Source: Roseomonas sp.
GTDB lineage: Bacteria; Pseudomonadota; Alphaproteobacteria; Acetobacterales; Acetobacteraceae
Direction of reading: 5' to 3'
Assembly (NCBI GenBank): GCA_020249865.1
Contig: JADCEV010000013.1
Span: 38,237 to 102,236, forward strand
DNA length: 64,000 nucleotides
The notes below the pieces were generated by a model. It was not told where the DNA came from and did no database searches. It worked only from the letters and a program-made list of their open reading frames with translations. Both the position numbers and the translations under genes were made by a program. Every line of letters starts with the position of its first letter. The stretch's first letter is position 1. Shown here piece by piece: positions 25,769 to 33,986 of the stretch.

Positions 25769-27178
25769 ATGGCGCATGAGATTCTGATCGTTGATGACGA
25801 ACCCGATATCAGGGCGCTGCTGGAAGGCATCCTGAGCGATGAGGGGTTTGAAACGCGTCAGGCGCATGATGCCGATTCCGCGCTGGCGGCCTTTCGCGCG
25901 CGCCGGCCTTCGCTGGTGATCCTGGATATCTGGTTGCAGAATTCGCGCATGGATGGGCTTGGCATTCTGGCCGCCTTGCACGCGGAAGAACCGCAACTGC
26001 CTGTGGTCATGATCTCGGGTCATGGCACCATTGAAACCGCGGTGCAGGCGATCCAGCAGGGCGCCTATGATTTCATCGAAAAGCCCTTCAAATCGGACCG
26101 GCTGCTGCTGGTGGTGGCGCGCGCCTTGGAAGCGGCGCGGCTCAAGCGCGAGAATAGCGACCTGAGGCTCCGCGCGGGGCCGGAGACGGAATTGCTCGGC
26201 CGATCCGCCGGCATTCAGCAATTGCGCAGCGCCATTGAGAAAGTGGCGCCAACGGGCTCCCGCGTGTTGCTGACCGGGCCGGCGGGGGCGGGCAAGGAAG
26301 TGGCGGCACGCAGCATCCATGCGCAATCGCGCCGGGCCGATGGGCCTTTTGTGGTGCTGAATTGCGCCATCCTGAACCCGGCGCGGTTTGAGGAAGAATT
26401 GTTCGGCGTTGAGCCGGGCGCGGATGCGCAAGCCCAGGTGCGGCGCGCGGGTGTTCTGGAACGCGCCCATGGCGGGACGCTGCTTTTGGATGAAGTGGCG
26501 GATATGCCGCTTGAAACCCAGGGCAAGATCGTGCGCGCGCTGCAGGAACAGGGGTTTGAACGGGTTGGCGGTGGCACGCGCGTTAAGGTGGATGTGCGCG
26601 TGATTGCCACGACCAATCGTGACCTTGCCGCTGAAATCGCCGCCGGGCGTTTCCGGGAGGATTTGTTCTATCGCCTGGCGGTGGTGCCGATCCGTGTGCC
26701 GCCGCTCAAGGAGCGCCGGGAAGATGTGCCGCTTTTCGCGCGCCATTTCATGGCCCGCGCGATTGAAACCACGGGCATGGCGCCGCGCGACTTGTCGGAA
26801 GATACGCTCGCCGCCATGCAGGCCTATGATTGGCCCGGTAATGTTCGCGAATTGCGCAATCTGATGGATTGGCTGCTGATCATGGCGCCGGGCGAAAGCC
26901 GGGAAGCAATCCGCCCGGAAATGCTTCCCCCCCAAATCGGCGCTGCCGCGCCCGCCGTGCTGACGCTGGATCGCAGTTCGGAGATCATGACGCTGCCGCT
27001 GCGTGACGCGCGCGAGGTATTTGAACGCCAATATCTGGAAGCGCAATTGCTGCGCTTTGGCGGCAATATCAGCCGGACCGCGAATTTCGTTGGCATGGAA
27101 AGAAGCGCCTTGCATCGCAAGCTGAAATTCCTCGGCGTACAGGCGGAAGACCGCACGCCTTCAACCCCGGTTTCCTGA
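25769..27178 (+). CDS. ntrX: NtrX, NtrC-type response regulator lacking GAFTGA
   Basis: 469 aa. The receiver phosphoacceptor is Asp53 in LVILDIWLQ. The AAA+ domain has Walker A GPAGAGKE (170-177) and Walker B LLLDEVADMP, but the loop after EEELFGVEPG, where GAFTGA should stand, is missing (QAQVRRAGVLERAHGG follows). This agrees with other alphaproteobacterial NtrX proteins and argues against sigma-54 activation. The C-terminal helix-turn-helix is GNISRTANFVGMERSALHRKL. It starts 18 bases after ntrY and ends 9 bases before the transaminase gene. Confidence 0.95.
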   Translation: MAHEILIVDDEPDIRALLEGILSDEGFETRQAHDADSALAAFRARRPSLVILDIWLQNSRMDGLGILAALHAEEPQLPVVMISGHGTIETAVQAIQQGAYDFIEKPFKSDRLLLVVARALEAARLKRENSDLRLRAGPETELLGRSAGIQQLRSAIEKVAPTGSRVLLTGPAGAGKEVAARSIHAQSRRADGPFVVLNCAILNPARFEEELFGVEPGADAQAQVRRAGVLERAHGGTLLLDEVADMPLETQGKIVRALQEQGFERVGGGTRVKVDVRVIATTNRDLAAEIAAGRFREDLFYRLAVVPIRVPPLKERREDVPLFARHFMARAIETTGMAPRDLSEDTLAAMQAYDWPGNVRELRNLMDWLLIMAPGESREAIRPEMLPPQIGAAAPAVLTLDRSSEIMTLPLRDAREVFERQYLEAQLLRFGGNISRTANFVGMERSALHRKLKFLGVQAEDRTPSTPVS

Positions 27179-27187
27179 GGTAACCCC

Positions 27188-28060
27188 ATGTCGCGCATCG
27201 CCTATGTCAATGGCCGCTATGTGCCGCAGCCCGAAGCGTCGGTGAATATCGAAGATCGCGGCTATCAATTCGGCGATGGCATTTATGAGGTGGTGCATCT
27301 GTTCAATGGTCGCTTCATTGATGAGGATTTGCACCTGGATCGGCTGGAACGATCCTTGCGCGAAATTCAGCTACCCATGCCGATGCCGCGCGCATCCCTG
27401 CGAATGGTGTTGCGCGAAGTGGCGCGGCGCAATCGCGTAACCGAGGGGTTGCTTTACATGCAGGTCACGCGCGGCGTGGCACGGCGCGATCATGCCTTTC
27501 CGAACAAGCCCATCCCGCCCGCTTTGGTGGTGACGGTGAAGCGCATCGCGCCTTATCCGACCAATGTGGATCGTTGGGGCGCAGCGGCGATCACCATGCC
27601 GGACCTCCGCTGGGCGCGCTGCGATATCAAGACCGTGAACCTGCTGCCGAATTGCCTGGCGCGGCAGGCGGCGCGCGAAAAGGGTGCGATTGAAGCGGTG
27701 CTGTATGACGAAGCCTCTGGCATGGTCACCGAAGGGGCGGCGACCAGCTTCTGGATTGTGGATGCGTCAGGCACCATCCGCACTCGCCCCTTGAGTGACG
27801 CCATCCTGCCCGGCTGCACCCGTGCGGCGCTGATGGCGGAATTGCGCGATGCCGGCATTGCCTTTGAAGAACGCGCCTTTTCCATGGAAGAACTGCGCCA
27901 TGCGCGGGAGGCTTTCATCACCTCCGCCACATCCTTCGTGAAGCCGATCACCAAGATTGATGGCACGCCGGTGGGCGATGGGGAAGTCGGCCCCGTGGTG
28001 CGCAAGCTGTTTGAGATATTCGCCCGCCATGTGAAGGGGGCGATGCGCAACGCGGCATGA
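27188..28060 (+). CDS. Class IV aminotransferase, D-amino-acid transaminase-like
   Basis: 290 aa PLP enzyme. Early blocks are RIAYVNGRYVPQPEASVNIEDRGYQFGDGIYEVV (positions 3-36), then DIKTVNLLPNCLARQAAREKGAIEAVL with the catalytic Lys in DIKT, and GMVTEGAATSFWIV. It closely follows the D-alanine transaminase family, which makes D-Glu and other D-amino acids for cell wall or uptake pathways; branched-chain aminotransferase is a less likely alternative. The ntrX-transaminase-hfq order is common in alphaproteobacteria. The stop overlaps the next start (ATGA). Confidence 0.88.
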   Translation: MSRIAYVNGRYVPQPEASVNIEDRGYQFGDGIYEVVHLFNGRFIDEDLHLDRLERSLREIQLPMPMPRASLRMVLREVARRNRVTEGLLYMQVTRGVARRDHAFPNKPIPPALVVTVKRIAPYPTNVDRWGAAAITMPDLRWARCDIKTVNLLPNCLARQAAREKGAIEAVLYDEASGMVTEGAATSFWIVDASGTIRTRPLSDAILPGCTRAALMAELRDAGIAFEERAFSMEELRHAREAFITSATSFVKPITKIDGTPVGDGEVGPVVRKLFEIFARHVKGAMRNAA

Positions 28061-28713
28061 AAATCGCCCCGCGCGCCATCCTGTTCGATTGGGACAATAC
28101 GCTGGTGGATGGCTGGGCCGCGATTGAGGCCGGGCTGAATGCCGCGTTTCGGGAATTTGGTTTGCCGCTTTGGGATCGCTCGCAAGTACTGGCCAATGTG
28201 CGCCGTGCGCTGCGGGAGAGTTTTCCGGAATTGTTTGGCGCCGAATGGGAGAGGGCGCGCGATATCTTTTATGCCGAGGTGCGCGCCTGCCATTTGCAGG
28301 TGCTGACCCCCATGCCCGGCGCCGCGATGGCGCTGGAAGCCGGGGCAGGGCGCTTGCCCATGGGGGTCGTTTCCAACAAGCAAGGGCCATTGCTCAGGGC
28401 TGAGGCCGCGCATCTTGGCTGGGATCGGCATTTCGGCCCCTTGATTGGCGCCGGCGATGCAGCGGCAGATAAGCCCGATCCGGCGCCGATTCTCATGGCT
28501 TTGGAAGCGCTTGGCCTCAGCCCCGCGCCGGATATCTGGTATGTGGGTGATACTGCGCTTGATATGCAGGCAGCGCGCGCCGCTGGCGTGCGCGCGGTGC
28601 TGATGGGGGATGCGGCGCATGATGGCGGGATTGCCTCAGTCGGGGCGGATCAAATATTTACAAATTGTCATGATCTGGCTGTAGCACTTTCGTCCCTTGT
28701 CAAACCTGCCTGA
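28057..28713 (+). CDS. HAD-superfamily phosphatase
   Basis: 218 aa. HAD motif I is LFDWDNTLVDGW (nucleophile Asp near residue 10), motif II is MGVVSNKQG, and motif III/IV are ADKPDPAPILMAL and YVGDTALDMQAA. The cap insertion and layout resemble phosphoglycolate phosphatases (Gph). The substrate is not fixed by sequence. It overlaps the transaminase gene by ATGA and is followed by the hfq leader. Confidence 0.87.
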   Translation: MKIAPRAILFDWDNTLVDGWAAIEAGLNAAFREFGLPLWDRSQVLANVRRALRESFPELFGAEWERARDIFYAEVRACHLQVLTPMPGAAMALEAGAGRLPMGVVSNKQGPLLRAEAAHLGWDRHFGPLIGAGDAAADKPDPAPILMALEALGLSPAPDIWYVGDTALDMQAARAAGVRAVLMGDAAHDGGIASVGADQIFTNCHDLAVALSSLVKPA

Positions 28714-28754
28714 CGTGCCAAACTATACGCGCCGGCGGCCGGAAATGGTTTTCG

Positions 28755-28800
28755 CCGGTCCGTGTCTGGTCGGTGACCAGCAAAAAGAAGGACCGGTCCC
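28755..28800 (+). promoter_or_regulatory. Structured hfq leader that can mask the Shine-Dalgarno sequence
   Basis: An inner hairpin CTGGTC-GGT-GACCAG (28766-28780) is nested within an outer stem CCGGTCC (28755-28761) with GGACCGG (28790-28796). The outer stem takes in the 3' half of the AAGGA ribosome-binding site (28788-28792), which is eight bases before the hfq ATG. Confidence 0.45.
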
Positions 28801-29124
28801 ATGGCCGCTGAAAAGTCCCAGAACGTGCAGGATGTCTTCCTGAATCACGTTCGCAAATCCAAGACGCCCGTCACGGTATTTCTGGTGAATGGCGTCAAAT
28901 TGCAGGGCATCATCACGTGGTTTGACAATTTCTCGGTGCTGCTGCGCCGCGATGGCCATACGCAGCTTGTCTATAAGCATGCGATCAGCACCGTCATGCC
29001 GGGCGCGCCCATTTCATTGTTTGATGGCGTGCCCGCAGCGCCTGGCGCCGCGGCACCTGCCGCACCGGCATCGGAAACGCGCCTGACCTTGCAGCGAGAG
29101 GTGATTTCTGACGGCGGCAACTGA
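28801..29124 (+). CDS. hfq: Hfq, RNA chaperone
   Basis: 107 aa. The Sm1 motif is [34 protein letters not shown] (residues 15-48) and the Sm2 motif is [13 protein letters not shown]. An Ala/Pro-rich C-terminal extension ([15 protein letters not shown]) follows the core. Hfq hexamers bind sRNAs and U-rich RNA ends, and in alphaproteobacteria they influence nitrogen control. Ribosome-binding site AAGGA lies eight bases upstream. Both sRNA candidates in this window could be clients. Confidence 0.97.
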   Translation: MAAEKSQNVQDVFLNHVRKSKTPVTVFLVNGVKLQGIITWFDNFSVLLRRDGHTQLVYKHAISTVMPGAPISLFDGVPAAPGAAAPAAPASETRLTLQREVISDGGN

Positions 29125-30430
29125 ACAGGGCGCCGGGCGCCCCACCCGCGCCGCCGTCATCCTCCCTTTTGAAAAGCCCGCACGCAGCGCCATTGGCGAT
29201 GTGGGGGGCAAGCGCGCCGCCGAGGCAAGGCTTGCGGAGGCGATCGGCCTTGCCGCCTCCATCGGTGTCACCATCGTCCATTCCGCGATCCATCCGCTGC
29301 GTGAAAGGCGGCCTTCCACCCTGATGGGTGAAGGGCAGGTGGAGATGGAAAAAAAGGCGCTGCATGACCAGCAGGTGGGCGTGGTGATTGTAGATGCGGC
29401 GCTCAGCCCCGTGCAGCAGCGCAATCTGGAACGCGCCTGGGGCTGCAAGGTGATTGATCGCACGGGCCTGATCCTGGAGATTTTCGGCGAAAGGGCACGT
29501 ACCCGCGAAGGCAGCTTGCAGGTGGAATTGGCGCATCTGGAATATCAGCGCACACGGCTTGTGCGGTCCTGGACGCACCTGGAACGCCAGCGTGGTGGCT
29601 TCGGCTTTTTGGGCGGGCCTGGGGAAAGCCAGATCGAAATTGACCGGCGGCTGATCGGGGACCGCATTGTGCGGCTCAAGCGCGAATTGGATCAGGTGCG
29701 GCGGACGCGTGGCCTGCATCGCCGTGCGCGGGAACGCGTGCCTTATCCGGTGGTGGCGCTGGTTGGTTACACCAATGCCGGCAAGTCAACGCTGTTCAAT
29801 GCGCTGACCGGGGCAGGGGTTTATGCGCAGGATCAGCTATTCGCGACGCTTGATCCCACCATGCGCGCGATAAAACTGCCATCGGGGCGCAATGTCATCC
29901 TTTCCGATACAGTGGGTTTCATTTCCGATCTGCCGACGCAATTGGTGGAAGCCTTCCGCGCCACCTTGGAAGAAGTCGCCGCCGCTGATCTGATTTTGCA
30001 TGTGCGTGACATCGCGCATCCCGATAGCGCGGCGCAGCGCGCCGATGTGCTGGGTGTTCTGGAAGCCATGTCCGATGGCGCAGACGCGACCTTGGATGAG
30101 GCCTGGCCGGACCGCGTTTTGGAAGTGCTGAACAAGGCCGATCTACTGGGCGGCATTGATGCGGTGGAACGCCGCAGCCCGGATGCTGTCGCGGTGTCTG
30201 CCCTGACCGGGGAGGGGTTGCCCGCACTCCGCGCCGCCATTGATGCCCGGCTTTCGGCGCAGTTGGTCGTGATTGATGTCGCCCTGCCGCCTTCCGATGG
30301 TGCCGCCATTGCCTGGCTGCATGCGCATGGCGAGGTATTGGAACGCCAGGATGCCGATGATGCGGTGCGACTAAAAGTGCGGCTTTCGCCGATGGATCGC
30401 GCACGGTTTGAAAGCCGGGGGCAGAAATGA
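29108..30430 (+). CDS. hflX: HflX, ribosome-associated GTPase, probable CTG start
   Basis: 440 aa if started at CTG 29108. No ATG, GTG or TTG exists in frame between the stop at 29102-29104 and GTG 29201, yet the family-conserved N-terminal stretch [17 protein letters not shown] is encoded before 29201. GAGAGG lies six bases before the CTG, so a CTG start overlapping hfq by 17 bases fits best. HflX motifs include [26 protein letters not shown], the P-loop [12 protein letters not shown], and [11 protein letters not shown]. HflX splits stalled or stressed ribosomes. The stop overlaps the next gene (ATGA). Confidence 0.93.
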   Translation: MTAATEQGAGRPTRAAVILPFEKPARSAIGDVGGKRAAEARLAEAIGLAASIGVTIVHSAIHPLRERRPSTLMGEGQVEMEKKALHDQQVGVVIVDAALSPVQQRNLERAWGCKVIDRTGLILEIFGERARTREGSLQVELAHLEYQRTRLVRSWTHLERQRGGFGFLGGPGESQIEIDRRLIGDRIVRLKRELDQVRRTRGLHRRARERVPYPVVALVGYTNAGKSTLFNALTGAGVYAQDQLFATLDPTMRAIKLPSGRNVILSDTVGFISDLPTQLVEAFRATLEEVAAADLILHVRDIAHPDSAAQRADVLGVLEAMSDGADATLDEAWPDRVLEVLNKADLLGGIDAVERRSPDAVAVSALTGEGLPALRAAIDARLSAQLVVIDVALPPSDGAAIAWLHAHGEVLERQDADDAVRLKVRLSPMDRARFESRGQK

Positions 30431-31257
30431 GCATCTCTGCCACGCAGGCGGCTGACCTTGCCTTGCTGCTGCGCGCGGCATCGCGGGCGGAAATCCTGCC
30501 GCGCTTTCGCCGCCTGGGCGCCGATGCGGTACGGAGCAAGACCGGCCCACTTGATCTGGTGACCGATGCGGATGAGGCAGCGGAACGGGTCATCACCGCA
30601 GGCCTCCACAAGCTTTTCCCCGGCTGCGTGGTGGTGGGGGAGGAAGCGACCGCCGCTGATCCTGCGCTGCTCGGGCGGCTTGCGGATGCTGAGCTCGCCT
30701 TTGTGGTGGACCCGGTGGATGGCACGGCGAATTTCGCTGCCGGCGTACCCCTTTTTGGCTGCATGGCGGCGGCGATAAGGCGCGGTGAGATTATCGGCGC
30801 CTGGATCCATGATCCGCTGGGTGATGACACGGCCATGGCCTTGCGCGGGCAGGGGGCTTGGCTTGCCGATGCGGAAGGGCGGCGGTTCGCTGATTTGCGC
30901 GTGGCCGCCCCCGCCGCGCCGGGCGATATGGTGGCGGCGGTGTCCTGGGGATACATGCCGGAACCGCTGAAATCCCGTGTAACCAGCCGCTTGCCGCGCT
31001 TTGCGGGTACGGTTTCCTATCGCTGCGCCGCGCATGAATATCGGCTGGCCGCCGGCGGGCATGCGCATTTGCTGGTCTATAATAAGCTGATGCCCTGGGA
31101 TCATGCGCCGGGCTGGCTGCTGCACCGCGAAGCGGGCGGGCATTCCGCGCGCTTCGATGGCAGCGCCTATGGCCCGCATCTGACCAGCGGCGGGCTGATC
31201 TGCGCCCCGGATCGCGCGAGTTGGGAAGCCGCCCAGGACGCGCTTTTTACCCCATGA
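30427..31257 (+). CDS. Inositol-monophosphatase-family phosphatase
   Basis: 276 aa. The metal-binding motifs of the IMPase family are GPLDLVTDADEAAER, VVVGEEATA, VVDPVDGTANFAAG and, near the C-terminus, LMPWDHAPGWLLHREAGG. Members dephosphorylate inositol phosphate, histidinol phosphate or similar sugars, and the actual substrate is not clear. It is sandwiched between hflX and greB with ATGA overlaps at both ends. Confidence 0.9.
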   Translation: MSISATQAADLALLLRAASRAEILPRFRRLGADAVRSKTGPLDLVTDADEAAERVITAGLHKLFPGCVVVGEEATAADPALLGRLADAELAFVVDPVDGTANFAAGVPLFGCMAAAIRRGEIIGAWIHDPLGDDTAMALRGQGAWLADAEGRRFADLRVAAPAAPGDMVAAVSWGYMPEPLKSRVTSRLPRFAGTVSYRCAAHEYRLAAGGHAHLLVYNKLMPWDHAPGWLLHREAGGHSARFDGSAYGPHLTSGGLICAPDRASWEAAQDALFTP

Positions 31258-31787
31258 GCGGTGCCGATGAGGATAAGGAGGCCGGCCCACCCGGCCTGCC
31301 CCCTGGCACGCCCTTTTACATGACCCCCGCCGGCGCTGCCGCACTCCGCGCCGAAGTGAAGCGACTTTGGGAGGAGGAGCGCCCGAAGGTGGTGGACATC
31401 GTCTCCTGGGCGGCAGCGCTTGGGGATCGGTCGGAGAATGCGGATTACCAATATGGCAAGCGGCGGCTCCGCGAAATTGACCGGCGCGTGCGCTTCCTGA
31501 CCAAGCGGCTGGAGAAGGTGCAGGTGGTGGACCCGGCGCACCAGACGCGGCGCGACCAGGTGTTTTTCGGCGCCAGCGTGACCTATGCCCGCGCGTCAGA
31601 TGATGCCGAGGTGAGCATCACCATTGTCGGCGTGGATGAGGCCGAGGCGGAAGCAGGGCGGATTTCCTGGGTGGCGCCGGTGGCGCGTGCGCTTTTGGGT
31701 GCGCGGATCGGCGATGTCCGGCGGCTGAGGACGCCGGCCGGGGTTGAGGAGATTGAGGTAGTGGGGATTAGTTATCCGGCAGCATAA
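31254..31787 (+). CDS. greB: GreB, transcription elongation factor
   Basis: 177 aa from ATG 31254, which overlaps the IMPase stop; the longer frame from 31221 lies inside that gene. N-terminal coiled-coil residues are FYMTPAGAAALRAEVKRLWEEERPKVVDIVSWAAALGDRSENADYQYGKRRLREID (roughly 21-76), holding the acidic tip D-x-x-E-N-A-D-Y. The C-terminal FKBP-like domain includes TIVGVDEAEAEAGRISWVAPVARALLGARIGDV. It stimulates RNA cleavage by backtracked RNA polymerase. Confidence 0.93.
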   Translation: MSGADEDKEAGPPGLPPGTPFYMTPAGAAALRAEVKRLWEEERPKVVDIVSWAAALGDRSENADYQYGKRRLREIDRRVRFLTKRLEKVQVVDPAHQTRRDQVFFGASVTYARASDDAEVSITIVGVDEAEAEAGRISWVAPVARALLGARIGDVRRLRTPAGVEEIEVVGISYPAA

Positions 31788-31819
31788 AACTGGAAGATCA
31801 GTGTTTTAGATGGATTTTC

Positions 31820-32623
31820 TTATGTTTCACTGCGTTTTGCCTGCACCCACAGCGCCTCCATCTCCTCAAGGCTCATGTCATTGAGGCTTTTTCCTGCAAG
31901 ATCAGCCTGTTCTTCAATATGGCCAAAGCGGCGCGTGAATTTTTGATTGGCGTGGCGGAGCGCCGCTTCCGGGTCCAGATCAAGCTTGCGCGCCAGATTG
32001 GCCAGCACGAAAAGCAGGTCGCCCACCTCATCCTGAAGTCTTGCCTTATCAACACCTTGTAGCTCGACGCGGAGTTCCGCCGCTTCTTCTTCCAACTTAT
32101 CCAACACCGCGCCGGCATCGGGCCAGTCAAAGCCAACCCGCGCGGCGCGGCGTGTGAGTTTGGCGGCGCGGGTTAGGGCAGGGAGGCCATCCGGGATTCC
32201 CGCCAGCACGCCGCTTTCCGCCCGCGCGGCGCGCTCGGCGGCCTTTTGTGCCTCCCAGGCGCGGGTTTGCGCGGCGGCATCGCGTGCGGCTTCCTCACCA
32301 AAGACATGAGGATGGCGGCGGATCATCTTGTCGGAAATGGAGGCTGAGACCTCGGCAAAGCCGAACCAGCCGCGCTCGGCGGCCATTTGCGCGTGATAGA
32401 CCACCTGGAAGAGCAAATCGCCCAATTCATCCAACAGCTTGTCCGGGTCATTGGCGGCGATGGCATCCGCGACCTCATAGCCTTCCTCAATCGTGTAAGG
32501 CGCGATGGAGGCGAAATCCTGCACCAAATCCCAGGGGCAGCCGCCATTGGGATCGCGGAGCCTCGCCATGATGGCGAGCAGGGCGGCGAGGGAGTGCTGC
32601 GGGTCTTTGGGCTTCGAAGGCAA
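31820..32623 (-). CDS. mazG: MazG, nucleoside triphosphate pyrophosphohydrolase
   Basis: 267 aa, TTG start at 32623 with GAGG about 10 bases upstream. Two MazG repeats are visible: NGGCPWDLVQDFASIAPYTIEEGYEVADAI with DELGDLLFQVVYHAQMA, and later KLEEEAAELRVEL with DEVGDLLFVLANLARKL; each holds the EExxE...ExxD metal site. MazG removes pyrophosphate from non-canonical or excess NTPs. It is convergent with greB (32 bases between stops). Confidence 0.95.
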   Translation of the reverse strand: MPSKPKDPQHSLAALLAIMARLRDPNGGCPWDLVQDFASIAPYTIEEGYEVADAIAANDPDKLLDELGDLLFQVVYHAQMAAERGWFGFAEVSASISDKMIRRHPHVFGEEAARDAAAQTRAWEAQKAAERAARAESGVLAGIPDGLPALTRAAKLTRRAARVGFDWPDAGAVLDKLEEEAAELRVELQGVDKARLQDEVGDLLFVLANLARKLDLDPEAALRHANQKFTRRFGHIEEQADLAGKSLNDMSLEEMEALWVQAKRSET

Positions 32624-32693
32624 ACCGATGATTCCTCAGGGGTAAATGTCACAGCTGGGCTAAACGAGGGCGATGGCCTTAGCCACGGTTCAA

Positions 32694-33944
32694 TCAGTAA
32701 TTCTCCGCATGCAGCGCAAGCTTCAGTGCATTTTCAAATACATTTGGATCCAGGTGGTACATGGCCCTGTAGGCATCGTGAGTATCCGCGATTGGTTGCA
32801 ATGGTTGCGAAAAAACATACCGTATATCGGCGCCAACGGCATCAGCGAGATTTGTGAAGGATGAGAAGCCCTTATATTGGGGAATTAGCCAACTCAGCAC
32901 CCGAGCACCTTTCTGACAAAATAGAATATTCGAAAACGCAGCACCAGACGCGCCAATGATGACTTTTGCCCCGAACATCACTTCCACCTGCTCACGAAAA
33001 GAGAGCGTTTCCATATAGACAGGGCGAAATCCATGGCGGAGGGCGATATCTTGGATTTCATCTTGATTGAATGCACGGCGGTCATTGCCACGCGCCAGAA
33101 AAATCAAATCGCTCTGGTTTTTCTGTTGAATGCCCAATCGCTCAAGAATGGCATTCCTGTACTCAAGTAGAAGGCCTGGATGATATCGAAACATTTCCTT
33201 TGCAGGCCAAATTCCACCCGCCAGATTGAAAGGCCCATGCGAAATGGGATCTATGACGATAAGTTCCTTGAACCTGAAACCGATTTCGTCAATTTCGACA
33301 GTCTTGCGACCGTTCAAAAACAATTCAAGGCTCTCACGAAAACTCCTGAACTGAGCAATTTTCTTCGGCACAACAAAGGGATAGATCGAATACTCCCTTG
33401 GAAGTCGCTCCGCAAGAAACGCCATAGGCAGTATTTCAATAAGCCAGTGATACCAATTATTGGCACCGATTTGAAACAGCATGATGCCATTCCATGCGCG
33501 AGGACGGACGCCTTCAAGCATTAATGCTAGCCGTCTAGAAGATGAATGATGCGTGAGAAAGACAAACTCATGCAATGAATTGGCATGATGCTCCTGGCAA
33601 TAATCCGGTATGTAAGCAATTTTTCCCCGAATGAGTGCGGAACTGCATTCGACCGCCTCAACATTCTCAAAGCTTCTTGCCTGGATCGGAGGAAAGGTAC
33701 TCGCCAACCCGCTTGGCTGCGCGGCAGGCTCTACGGGGCCAGTGAGACGGCATTCTTCTTCCGGCGTCAGGCTTGCAACAGCCCTTGAGCCTTCGCTGTA
33801 AAATCCGAGAGGCATAAGGCGAAATTTGTGCTCAAGGTCTGTCCCGATAAGTTTCTTATTAAGTAATGTTTTCATTTCTTCGAGCAGGGCTGCATACGCC
33901 TGCTGCGGGTTACTCAGCGAATTTGGCTTTGGTGTTTGGGTCAT
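32694..33944 (-). CDS. GT61/DUF563-type glycosyltransferase, probable insertion
   Basis: 416 aa with GAGG just before ATG 33944. The C-terminal half matches DUF563/GT61 proteins: GANNWYHWLIEILPMAFLAERL, NQSDLIFLARGNDRRAFNQ, GFRPVYMETLSFREQVEVMFGAKVIIGASGAAFSNILFC and KGARVLSWLIP. Such proteins are cytoplasmic or Golgi-like glycosyltransferases for cell-surface glycans; the acceptor is unknown. Base composition is visibly more A/T-rich than its neighbours and it breaks the mazG/dnaE spacing, which suggests transfer from elsewhere. Confidence 0.8.
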   Translation of the reverse strand: MTQTPKPNSLSNPQQAYAALLEEMKTLLNKKLIGTDLEHKFRLMPLGFYSEGSRAVASLTPEEECRLTGPVEPAAQPSGLASTFPPIQARSFENVEAVECSSALIRGKIAYIPDYCQEHHANSLHEFVFLTHHSSSRRLALMLEGVRPRAWNGIMLFQIGANNWYHWLIEILPMAFLAERLPREYSIYPFVVPKKIAQFRSFRESLELFLNGRKTVEIDEIGFRFKELIVIDPISHGPFNLAGGIWPAKEMFRYHPGLLLEYRNAILERLGIQQKNQSDLIFLARGNDRRAFNQDEIQDIALRHGFRPVYMETLSFREQVEVMFGAKVIIGASGAAFSNILFCQKGARVLSWLIPQYKGFSSFTNLADAVGADIRYVFSQPLQPIADTHDAYRAMYHLDPNVFENALKLALHAENY

Positions 33945-33986
33945 GTATTCCTCGCATAAGGTATATTATGGAAAAATAAGATCGCG

